The notes beneath the pieces are model-generated. The model searched no databases. It saw nothing but the letters and a program-made list of their open reading frames with translations, and was not told where the DNA came from. A stretch of DNA of 13,782 bases from Zygnema cylindricum (taxonomy: Eukaryota > Streptophyta > Zygnematophyceae > Zygnematales > Zygnemataceae), in the NCBI GenBank assembly GCA_037447655.1, contig JBBHKE010000905.1, positions 479,473-493,254 on the forward strand, given 5' to 3'. Of the stretch, positions 1-6,739 are shown piece by piece. Position 1 is the first letter of the stretch; every line of letters starts with the position of its first letter. Both the position numbers and the translations under genes were made by a program.

Positions 1-594
1 AAGGGCCCGAAAATCCTTGGTGAAATAAAGGTATGCCTGAAAAGCACATGAGCTTGACACCGATTCGGTGGACTTCACCTTCCGTAGATCTTACCACTTT
101 GGGTCTAGTAGTAGCGGGGGAGGTCGACGTGATGATGGTCCAACCCCCATGGAGATCGGAGCGATTAATGAGGATAAGGAGGTGAATAACGTGTTGCAGA
201 AGAAGAAGAAGACTACTAAGGCCAAGACCAATGACTTGTCCCTTGAGGAGCTTCAACGGAGGAAGCAAAACGGCTTATGTTTCTAGTACGGTTCCCCGGA
301 TCATATGGCCCGAGAATGCCTAAAAAGAAGATGTCATAAGAAGGGCAAGATTAACATCATGAGGTTAGTTGGTGAAGGGGGAGATCCCTTCATATTTCAA
401 GGTCGGATCAGTGTGACCACAAACAGCTTCATGGTGGACTCTGCCGCATCGGGGAACTTCATCAACGAGGTGACGGTGAAGAAGTTGAAACTTCCTCCCG
501 TGGTGCTAACGGATTGTCAGTCGGTGCAAATGGCCGACGAAAGTTCCCTATCCATTACTCATCGTACTCTGAGTTTACACGTCGCAATTGGTAA
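1..594 (+). pseudogene. Ty3/gypsy gag (nucleocapsid)-protease fragment, second copy
   Basis: This is a diverged copy of the gag-protease junction of the gypsy element found later (about 5765-6310). Matching landmarks are the Gly/Ser-rich stretch, the DDGPTPMEIGAINEDKE segment, a Lys-rich stretch, the CCHC knuckle and the aspartic protease start. One frame runs through 68-613 with a single in-frame TAG at 284-286. That stop lies inside the zinc knuckle (278-319), and the codon just after it has lost the second Cys (Tyr instead); the His and last Cys remain. The protease active site (437-445) reads Asp-Ser-Ala instead of the expected Asp-Ser/Thr-Gly. Similarity stops abruptly at about 594, and the window begins inside the fragment, so both true ends are unknown. 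It is not capable of making a working protein. The family call is confident; whether it belongs to a longer element to the left cannot be seen. Confidence 0.85.
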
Positions 595-606
595 ATGTTG
601 TTCTTT

Positions 607-621
607 GGTCTAAAATAGACC
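607..621. repeat. Short perfect hairpin at the gypsy fragment edge
   Basis: GGTCTA (607-612) and TAGACC (616-621) are perfect 6-bp inverted arms around AAA. It lies about a dozen bases past the point where gypsy similarity ends. It may be chance. Confidence 0.4.
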
Positions 622-721
622 GCAGAAGCCACCCAAACTATCATGCAAGAAGCTAAGCGAAGCTAGGCCAATGAACAATCATTTGAAATGCATCCTCCAT
701 TTAACATACAACAACATTTAG

Positions 722-807
722 GGTTTCATGGAATAATCAACATAAATAAACCCTATGACATCATCTAAGGTTTGATGGAATAATCGACATAAATAAACCC
801 TAGGACA
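722..807. repeat. Imperfect tandem duplication, period 47 bp
   Basis: Bases 722-760 and 769-807 are near-identical 39-mers differing at about three positions, separated by 8 bp. Each contains ATAAATAAACCCTA. No reading frame or known family was recognised. Confidence 0.85.
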
Positions 808-1056
808 AATGCATTAACAATGCAAAACATATATAAAATAACATAAATAAATAATAAAAACAAATGCATCACACATAAACAAGAGTATAATCAAAGTATA
901 ATCAAATAATCATTATATCATTCAAAGTGCATGACCTAATCGACAACCCTAAAATACTACATCTTCGGTCCCCACTTTACTAACCAGCATTGATTATTAT
1001 TCTAATGAAGCTCAAACCTATATATACACTTGTGAGCTGTTAACAAATCACTAAGT

Positions 1057-1066
1057 NNNNNNNNNN
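1057..1066. other. Assembly gap (10 N)
   Basis: Ten undetermined bases. The true gap size may differ from 10, so linkage and distance between the left (1-1056) and right parts are less certain. Confidence 1.
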
Positions 1067-1294
1067 GCTAACGACGCATAGAAATTCCCTTTTAAAACTT
1101 TAATAGCCGGAGGAAAAAGTTTACGGTACAGTGCTAAGTCTTTAGGTTTTTGATACACTATTCCTTTTCAGTAAAAATAACGGGTTTTTATAAATTGTTA
1201 TTATCGTTTTCTCGTTATTTGTAGGTAGGTATTTTAAAATGAAAGGGTAGAAAAGTACATATCTTAGTGGATGAAACAGGAAAATACATATCTT

Positions 1295-1337
1295 GGAGAG
1301 GGGGAGGGGGGGGGAGGGAGATGGAGAGGGAGAGATA
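1295..1337 (+). repeat. Purine (GA) tract with G-quadruplex potential
   Basis: An almost pure G/A stretch on the plus strand. It has consecutive G runs of 5 (1300-1304), 9 (1306-1314) and 3 (1316-1318) separated by single A bases, which fits a four-stranded G structure or triplex-forming tract. It directly precedes the degenerate repeat array. Confidence 0.75.
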
Positions 1338-1374
1338 GTTGGTACAATTGTGAGCACTCTAAAGTGAACCAAAA

Positions 1375-1478
1375 AGGTGATTCTATACATGAAAGGATAA
1401 AGTAGGTGATATTGAATAGACAATTCTATACATAAAAGGACAAAGTAGGTGATTCTATACATGAAAAGATGGGAAAGT
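1375..1478. repeat. Degenerate minisatellite of about 29 bp
   Basis: There are three units. Unit 1375-1403 is 29 bp. Unit 1404-1446 is 43 bp, the same unit with a 14-bp insertion after AGGTGA. Unit 1447-1478 is 32 bp. All start AGGTGA and share TTCTATACAT followed by an AAAG-rich tail. A related spacing of about 29 bp is seen upstream for ACATATCTT (near 1257 and 1286). Confidence 0.75.
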
Positions 1479-1824
1479 AAAATTTTATGGATGGATGTTT
1501 ATTGCTCTTTTGCTATTATTGTTAAATATTTTTGGGCAATAAAAATGACTTTTCCTTATCACATAGTTTTTGGATTTCTGAATCGTGACATGGCATTTGA
1601 AAAAGGAGGCCGATAATTTCAAAATTTTCCCTTAAAGATACGCAGCAATCGGGAATACGTGTGCCTCTTGCATATATCTATTTATGGTTTTAAACAGGCG
1701 TCACGTGTGCGCAAAAGACCATTATTAGAGCTTTGCTAAACGAGGGATTTAGAGGAACCAGTGCACATTTTAGCAATAATGTTATTTATACAAGAAACAA
1801 TCTCATCATCATCATTATTTATAT

Positions 1825-1911
1825 AGAAGATTTAACTATCACTGGTCCTGGTAAAAAACAACCACACAAATTAAAGGCGATCTAACTATCGTTGGTTATT
1901 GTAAAACACAA
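1825..1911 (+). repeat. Imperfect 50-bp-period duplication inside the copia RT relic
   Basis: 1825-1861 (with GATTTAACTATCACTGGT) resembles 1875-1911 (with GATCTAACTATCGTTGGT) at a spacing of exactly 50 bp. The duplicated part covers the Asp-Leu-Thr-Ile end of the catalytic motif. It looks like a local duplication during decay. Confidence 0.6.
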
Positions 1912-2204
1912 GTAAACTAAGTAAATGCCATTTTGTCTTTTATTGGCTAATGACAATTTTAGGCAATATTGAATATTTTATTGGCGTCATATTTTTGCGT
2001 CACAAGTTTGCATAGATTTACGGATGAGTCAAGAACAATGCATCATCAATTTCTTGGATCATTTTGACATGGTGTACTCGGTTGATCCCAACACCATTCT
2101 CAACAAAATGTCCTCCGATGGAAATGCCAAGGAAATTTAAGTTGCGTTTAAAGCTCCATCATAGGGAATTTTGATGTATGCCATGTTCGACAATTGACCG
2201 GATA

Positions 2205-2209
2205 ATTGT
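2205..2209. repeat. Target-site duplication of the gypsy element, left copy
   Basis: ATTGT directly precedes the LTR start TGTAACAGGG. The same five bases directly follow the LTR end at 11935-11939. A 5-bp duplication is the normal size for gypsy integrases. Confidence 0.93.
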
Positions 2210-2265
2210 TGTAACAGGGTTACAGAGTTGGGTACTTAGTGGCTAGCAACTAGATTCGGTGTCGA

Positions 2266-2423
2266 GCAGCGCAGCTGATTTAAACCAGCGCAACATAGCA
2301 GCGTAGCAACTTAGCAGCGTAGCAACTAAGTAGCGAAGCTACATAGCAGCGAAGTATAGAAGCGTAAAATAGCAACGCAACGTAGCAGTATAGCAACGCA
2401 GCATAGCAGTATAGCAACGCCGC
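2266..2423 (+). repeat. LTR-internal minisatellite (TAGCAGCG/TAGCAAC-type)
   Basis: Degenerate short units such as AACATAGCAGCG, TAGCAAC, TAAGTAGCG and CAGTATAGCAACGC are repeated through most of the LTR U3. The 3' LTR holds the corresponding array at about 11472-11622 with a different unit arrangement, which accounts for much of the LTR length difference. Confidence 0.8.
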
Positions 2424-2492
2424 GGAATCTAGATTGAATTGTATAGTTCTACAAGGATGTCTTGAGATTGATCTAGGAAGACCTTAAAGGTC

Positions 2493-2498
2493 CACGTG
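2493..2498. promoter_or_regulatory. G-box (CACGTG) in the gypsy 5' LTR
   Basis: Palindromic CACGTG, conserved at 11695-11700 in the 3' LTR, about 40 bp upstream of the TATA-like TTTAAATA in each copy. G-boxes bind plant bZIP/bHLH factors in general; use here is inferred from position and conservation only. Confidence 0.5.
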
Positions 2499-2537
2499 TG
2501 CACCTGTACAGTACAAGAGTGAGTAGCAGCTAGTGAG

Positions 2538-2545
2538 TTTAAATA
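2538..2545 (+). promoter_or_regulatory. TATA-like box of the gypsy 5' LTR
   Basis: TTTAAATA, kept in the 3' LTR at 11740-11747. It sits between the G-box and the AATAAA signal, as expected near a U3/R border. Confidence 0.5.
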
Positions 2546-2581
2546 TTCGAGCAGACTTAGTTGGGGGACATACTCTTCGAG

Positions 2582-2586
2582 TAGAC
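2582..2586. repeat. Target-site duplication of the inner copia, left copy
   Basis: TAGAC is repeated at 4945-4949, and the uninterrupted 3' LTR has it once at 11784-11788. This pins the copia insertion site to the base. The duplicated site overlaps the right arm of a small hairpin (TACTC-TTC-GAGTA) in the LTR. Confidence 0.93.
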
Positions 2587-2796
2587 TGAAACTCAGAGAC
2601 CTCCATAAGTCCTCAGAATGGATAGCTTCCAAGAAGCCTCTAGGATAACCTTGACCCCTTTGTGTTTCAGCAAGAACAACTGCCACCCTGGCAGATAAAA
2701 ACTTTGACAACCTTCACCCCTATAAAGGCAAGACTCCCCTGAGTCGATAGCAAAAAGAATCTGTGAATTTGCTCCCCTCAACAGTAAGTTATGGAG

Positions 2797-2810
2797 GGTC
2801 AAAGTTGACC
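2797..2810. promoter_or_regulatory. Inverted W-box pair in the copia LTR
   Basis: GGTCAA (2797-2802), two bases, then TTGACC (2805-2810): a perfect 6-bp inverted repeat in which each arm is a W-box core (TTGAC), the target of plant WRKY factors. Stress- or elicitor-responsive copia LTRs are well known, so a regulatory role is plausible but inferred. Confidence 0.5.
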
Positions 2811-2828
2811 TTTTGTACGGAAGCTCTA

Positions 2829-2878
2829 TGGGAGAGAGGGTCCTATCTACTAATTTTTCCTAAGTCCTATCTCTCCCA
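2829..2878. repeat. Inverted repeat in the copia LTR
   Basis: TGGGAGAGA (2829-2837) and TCTCTCCCA (2870-2878) are perfect 9-bp inverted arms with a 32-base loop. The loop includes one of two GTCCTATCT direct repeats. Confidence 0.6.
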
Positions 2879-3625
2879 CATACTGTATCTACTGATGTAC
2901 GGAGCCATTCAGCTTACACATCCGTACACAAAAGTACAGCTGCCGGTGTACTTTCTGTACGAATACTGTACGACATGGCCTAAATGTCGACACGTGGTAT
3001 ATCCGGATGTGCTCCCTTAATCCTCGGAGATGCCGCGATCTAATATTATTCTGCCACATGTCATCCGATGTGGCGATGACCATAAATCGTCGAAATCCTC
3101 TTCCGCGATCAAGGCATCCATTCCGGCCGTCCGATTAAATGTACATTTAATCGTAACGGTAATAAATACCTGCGCAGTATTCGATTCGCTATCGAAACAA
3201 ATGCGCGGTACTTCTTTCTTATCCGTACCGTAATCCGTAATTCTTCATAACTAAACCTATGTATTCCGTAAGCAGTTTCCGTTAAATGAAATATCCTACA
3301 TGGTAACGTTTAAATAAATATCAAACCCTATAGCATGTATCATTAGTTCTAGACTTAACGGATAAGGTTACCGACTACCAGCTGCCTGCCGGCAAGATCA
3401 AATCCTGGTTGCATCACTAATCCTTTTAGTAAATAAACTACCATTCATTTCCCGTAAACCTTTGGATAGCCTAGATAGCCATGGCTCTAGCTTCCTCTCC
3501 AATTTCTCAGTGACTGCGACAAGTGTGGGAGTTGGAGAGAGAAGTTAGAGATAGACCGCCTCGGCTTCTTTCTGTCTTTCTATTTAGACCTAGAAAATAC
3601 TTAAAGAGAACCATCAATTTCTACA

Positions 3626-3637
3626 CTCCCCTTATTT
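3626..3637 (-). other. Polypurine tract of the inner copia
   Basis: The minus strand reads AAATAAGGGGAG immediately before the LTR start TGTAG and just after the pol stop codon. This is the usual arrangement for copia plus-strand priming and fixes the 3' LTR boundary. Confidence 0.85.
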
Positions 3638-3638
3638 T

Positions 3639-4745
3639 CTAGTCAATCTTTAGTTTTAGACCACACTTCTCCCTGTAAAAAATTAGCTTATGGGAAGGCA
3701 CAGGTGTGGTCATCATATGTGCTACCATCTCGCTATCAGGTCGGTACTCTAAACTGATTATTTTGTTTTCTACTTTCTCTCTAACAAAGCTGAGTCTAAT
3801 GTCCATGTGTTTGGCTTTAAAATGATGTTTATGATTGGCAGAAATAGCGATTGCTGCCTGATTATCACAATAAATTTTTTGCACACCACTCTTAAGGTGA
3901 CCAAGCTCACCAAGCAAAGACTTGACCCACATCAATTCTTTTACAACAAGGCAAGAGGCCATATACTCAGCCTTCATGGCGGACTGAGCAATAACCTTTT
4001 TGCTGTTTGCTACTCCAACAGCAAGCCCCATCACCCACATATAATACATATCCAGAAGTGCATCTCCTCATCGGAGCATCACCAAAACTGGCATCACTCC
4101 AAGTAGTGATGTCAGTATTCTCCCCTTCCAAATACAACCATAGATCCCAAGTTCCTATCAAATATCTAAGGAATCTCTTAGCTGCCTCCCAATCCCTCTT
4201 AGTGGGAGCATTTAGACTTCTACTCAGCACTCCTACAGCTGCAGCTAAATCCGGCCGGGTACAATTCACAAAATACATTAGACTTCCCACTACTTGCTTG
4301 TAAGGAATAGTCTGCATGAACTTCTGTTCTTCAGGAGATAATTCCTCGTCTAAGCCTATGTCTTCTTCTTCTTCACTCCCCTCATTTCCTTTCTTTAACT
4401 CCATTGGAGTTGTACAACTATTAACTTTATCCATCTGAAATTTTTCAAGCATGTTCCCTATTGCTTCCTTTTGAGTCAATCTTAAAATCTTTCTTTTTCG
4501 ATCTCTTTCTACTTGAATTCTCAAAATATATTTTGCTTCCCCCATATCCTTCATTTCAAATCTCCCCTTAAGATTGGTTTTCAGTTTATAAATTTTTTCC
4601 ATTGATTTACTTAAAACAAGCAAGTCATCAACATAAATTGCAATAATTATAACACCTTCCTCATCTTCAAAAACATATATTGAGTGATTTGAGATGATCC
4701 AGATATATCCCAGACCGGTAAGAAACTCATCAAGCTTCTTATGTA
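3639..4745 (-). pseudogene. Copia RT (C-terminal half) and RNase H, inner element
   Basis: The coding part begins inside RT at KKLDEFLTGLGY, right at the fused LTR; residues before that in the open frame are LTR-derived. The YVDD catalytic motif is intact (4624-4635), followed by MKDMGEAKYIL, LTQKEAI, Y..VVGSLMYFV and TRPDLAAAVGVLS. RNase H follows with WSDASFGD, SGYV and CWSSKQQK. A one-base shift in an A run (plus-strand T run 3997-4001) moves the rest to another frame: KAEYMA, YCDNQAAIAI, KHMDIRLSFVREKV, ending at the stop at 3639-3641. The N-terminal RT fingers and all upstream domains are absent, so it is inactive, though less decayed than the other elements here. Confidence 0.9.
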
Positions 4746-4944
4746 TAGTAAATAAACTACCATTCATTTCCCGTAAACCTCTGGATAGCCTAGGTAGCCA
4801 TGGCTCTAGCTTCCTCTCCAATTTCTCAGTGACTGCGACAAGTGTGGGAGTTGGATAGAGAAGTTAGAGATAGACTGCCTCGGCTTCTTTCTGTCTTTCT
4901 ATTTAGACCTAGAAAATACTTAAAAAGAACCATCAATTTCTACA
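4746..4944 (-). repeat. Inner copia 5' LTR, truncated (first 199 bp)
   Basis: This matches 3427-3625 over 199 bp with 5 mismatches by eye, starting with TG at the TAGAC duplication. The match stops at 4746, where RT coding sequence begins, marking the deletion junction. Confidence 0.93.
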
Positions 4945-4949
4945 TAGAC
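4945..4949. repeat. Target-site duplication of the inner copia, right copy
   Basis: TAGAC immediately after the CA end of the copia element; pairs with 2582-2586. Confidence 0.93.
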
Positions 4950-5095
4950 CTTCGCAGCGAGCGCTGGATGTTGTAATCTTCTTCTGAGTAATAAAGCGCT
5001 ACCCTTTACTTGTCCTTGTGGTGTGATCTTGCTGTTGCTACGAGGAGGTCCTGGGTATCCTCCGCTGTGCACTGTGGCATTTTGTCCCTTTTACA
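4950..5095 (+). repeat. Gypsy 5' LTR, right part
   Basis: 146 bp matching 11789-11934 with 8 mismatches and no indels. It ends CCCTTTTACA. AATAAA at 4990-4995 followed by a GT-rich run is a likely polyadenylation signal and is also present in the 3' LTR at 11829-11834. Confidence 0.95.
4990..4995 (+). promoter_or_regulatory. LTR polyadenylation signal (AATAAA)
   Basis: AATAAA conserved in both LTRs, followed by a GT-rich stretch (TTGTCCTTGTGGTGTG) about 20 bases downstream. This is the expected layout for the end of R. Confidence 0.55.
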
Positions 5096-5096
5096 C

Positions 5097-5108
5097 TAGT
5101 ATCGGAGC
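5097..5108 (+). other. Primer-binding site, initiator Met tRNA type
   Basis: TAGTATCGGAGC begins one base after the 5' LTR. It differs at two positions from TGGTATCAGAGC, the usual plant PBS complementary to the 3' end of initiator Met tRNA. Both changes are G/A transitions, consistent with decay. Confidence 0.8.
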
Positions 5109-5129
5109 TACTCCTTATGACTCGACAGC

Positions 5130-5860
5130 ATGGCCGACCACGGCGTGTCCACCGCAAAAATGTTAGCGCAAGTTCTTCGGGAGTTAGAAAACGTTAGATT
5201 ACAGAATGCGCAACTGAGCAACACTGTCACAACATTGGAAGCTGGTCTTCGCGAACGTCTGTATGGAGGGGTAGAGAGAGACTTAAGGAGACCGAAGTTA
5301 AGACTTCGCGACGAATTTGATCTGGCCAGGCATAAGAACCTTGACACGTGGTTGTTCTCCCTTGCAAATTATCTCAAAAATTTTCCTAGTCTATCAGACT
5401 AGGAGAAGATTCACTACGCGGGTGGTCTTTGTAAAGGAGCACCGGGAGCATGGTGGAGGACAATGGTTGAAAACGATGAAACGCCGACTGTTTGGGCTCT
5501 ATTCATTCAACTCCTCCGCGACTCTTGGCAACCTGTCAATGCGGTTAAGGTTGCGAGAGATAAAATTGATCTATTGAAACAACGAACTTCAGTGTTGGAG
5601 TTTACACAACGGTTTTTGGAGTGCAAGGTTCAAATACATACGATGACGGAGGATGAAGCCGTGGATCATTACGTGAAGGGGCTTAAGGCATCCATTCGTC
5701 GAGATGTGGAGCAATGGCTGTCAGGGAAATTACACCTCCTAGTCTCTCGGCAATCATTCAGTTTGCTGAACGAACCGATTCGGTAGACTTTACCTTTCGT
5801 AGACCCTACCATTATGGGTCGAGCACTGGCGGAGGAGGTTGACGCGACGATGGTCCAACT
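5130..5860 (+). pseudogene. Gypsy gag, capsid region
   Basis: Gag structural protein, which would assemble the particle. The ATG at 5130 has a good context (A at -3, G at +4) and lies only 21 bases after the PBS; an out-of-frame ATG sits at 5117. The N-terminus (about residues 10-48) is rich in Leu/Glu/Gln with coiled-coil character. A capsid domain follows (KNLDTWLFSLANYL; later GAPGAWW, FTQRFLECK, YVKGLKASIRRDV), typical of retrotransposon gag. Breaks are a TAG at 5400-5402, probably from Trp; a frameshift at about 5720-5735; and a TGA at 5840-5842 where the copy at 1-594 keeps Arg. Downstream it joins the zinc knuckle region. Confidence 0.88.
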
Positions 5861-6739
5861 CCCGTGGAGCTAAGAGCAATTAATGAGGATAAGGAGGTGG
5901 TCAACGTGCAGCGGAAAAAGAAGAAGACTACCAAAGCCAAGACCATTCACTTGTCCCCCGAGGAGCTCCAACAGAGGAAGCAAAACGGTTTATGCTTCCA
6001 ATGTGGATCCCCGGACTATATGGTCCGAGATTGCCCAAAACGGAGAAGTTCTAAAAAGGGCAAACTCAACATCATGAGATTAGCTGGTGAGGGAGGAGAC
6101 CCTTTGATATTTCGAGGTCGAATCGGAGTGACCGCAGTTAGTTTCATGGTGGACTTCGGTGCATCGGGGAATTTCATCAATGACATGACGGTGAAAAGAT
6201 TGAAACTTCCTCTCGTGGTGCTAAAGGATCGTCAGTCGGTACAATTGGCCGACGAAAGTTCATTGGCCATTACCCATTGTACTCCGAGGTTACGCGTCGT
6301 AATTGGGAGGTTCCAATGGTACGACACACTTCATGTATTACCTCTTGGAGACCATGAAGTAATCTTGGGGAAGCCGTGGCTACAAAAATGGAATCCGACG
6401 ATCGACTGGAAAAGTGGCGGCATGAGAGTGAAGAAAGGTGAAGAAGAGTTTGAGGTAAAAGCGAGAGCGGCTGGTAAGGGAGCGGAAGAGGGACGCCTGC
6501 TTTCGCCCTTACAGCTAAAGAGGGGACTCAAAAAGGGGGAGACGATTGGTATGGCGGTGGTCCAGCCTATGGAGGAGGCGAAGAAGGATATTCCAGAGGA
6601 ATGGAAGAAGAAAGACTCCGACTTCGACACAAAAGAAAGTGACGACACTACAAAGACTTTCGAAGAGGCCCCGGAAGTCGTGACAAAACTTCTCGAGGAG
6701 TATGTTGATGTTTTTCCCCCGAAGCTCCTAGAAGGATAA
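5861..6739 (+). pseudogene. Gypsy nucleocapsid (CCHC) and aspartic protease
   Basis: Open in one frame until the TAA at 6737-6739. After the GAINEDKE-like segment and a Lys-rich stretch comes the zinc knuckle (5993-6034). It keeps three Cys, but its His codon is Tyr. The protease follows with its active site at 6152-6160 reading Asp-Phe-Gly instead of Asp-Ser/Thr-Gly, then the ILGKPWL motif near 6363 (the ILG flap/C-terminal signature). The tail is charged (KKKDSDFDTKESDDTTK) and leads to the RT connection. The altered catalytic triplet and knuckle make activity unlikely. The frame continues into RT without a shift, so gag-pol may have been one polyprotein. Confidence 0.88.

Larger units (their letters stand above)
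595..1668. other. AT-rich non-coding stretch with small repeats and an assembly gap
   Basis: I see no gene here. The stretch holds a short hairpin at 607-621, a 47-bp-period duplication at 722-807, the N run at 1057-1066, a G-rich purine tract at 1295-1337 and a degenerate tandem repeat at 1375-1478. The minus-strand frame over 1142-1462 is only a translation of those repeats. Earlier parts of the outer copia element (integrase, first part of RT) would be expected just left of 1669, but I could not recognise them. Confidence 0.6.
1669..2209 (+). pseudogene. Outer Ty1/copia reverse transcriptase relic, 5' half
   Basis: Decayed plus-strand copia RT. In order I can read IYGFKQASR (the YGLKQAPR motif) near 1680; NEGF and VIYT further on; and YIEDLTITG at about 1819-1845, the YVDD catalytic motif with Val to Ile and Asp to Glu changes. 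Then come ILGNIEYFIGV (the DLG..YFLG motif) near 1950 and, in one frame from about 2020 to 2209, a segment matching the post-RT linker: SQEQCIINFLDHFDM, KMSSDGNAKE, GILMYAMFD. Three stops interrupt that last frame. The relic ends exactly at the ATTGT target duplication of the gypsy element, and its continuation lies at 11940. No function is expected. Confidence 0.82.
2210..2586 (+). repeat. Gypsy 5' LTR, left part
   Basis: This matches the left part of the 3' LTR at 11403-11788. It starts with TG and ends at TAGAC, where the inner copia is inserted. It contains the GTAGCA/GCAGCG minisatellite (about 2266-2423), a CACGTG box and a TTTAAATA TATA-like box. It differs from the 3' LTR by many substitutions and several indels, mostly in the minisatellite. 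Together with 4950-5095 it makes a 523-bp LTR, against 532 bp for the 3' copy. Confidence 0.95.
2587..3625 (-). repeat. Inner copia 3' LTR (1039 bp)
   Basis: On the minus strand it begins TGTAGAAATTG right after the polypurine tract and ends GAGTTTCA at the TAGAC duplication. Its first 199 bp (3427-3625) match 4746-4944 with 5 mismatches; the rest has no partner because the 5' LTR is truncated. It is CpG-richer than its surroundings, with many GTACGG/CCGTAC words. It contains an inverted W-box pair, a CACGTG box at 2991-2996 and a CTTTATAGGGG TATA-like motif on the minus strand near 2716-2726. Short open frames inside it do not look like real proteins. Confidence 0.88.
2587..4944 (-). mobile_element. 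Inner Ty1/copia element, internally deleted, nested in the gypsy LTR
   Basis: A 2358-bp insertion with TG...CA ends flanked by TAGAC. In minus-strand order: 5' LTR start (4944-4746, only 199 bp), then directly the second half of RT and RNase H (4745-3639), a polypurine tract (3637-3626), then a full 3' LTR (3625-2587, 1039 bp). PBS, gag, protease, integrase, the first half of RT and about 840 bp of the 5' LTR are missing. It is a deletion derivative and cannot move alone. Confidence 0.92.

Noticed and set aside
1142-1462. Minus-strand open frame of 106 codons
   Set aside because: It is a translation of the degenerate minisatellite and the GA/CT tract; the residue pattern simply repeats with the DNA repeats.
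2266-2423. CRISPR-like or satellite array
   Set aside because: Units are short, degenerate and without regular spacers, and the same array is inside both LTRs, so it is an LTR minisatellite.
2763-3233. Open frames on both strands inside the copia LTR
   Set aside because: They lie within a defined LTR, overlap each other on opposite strands and show no protein family features.
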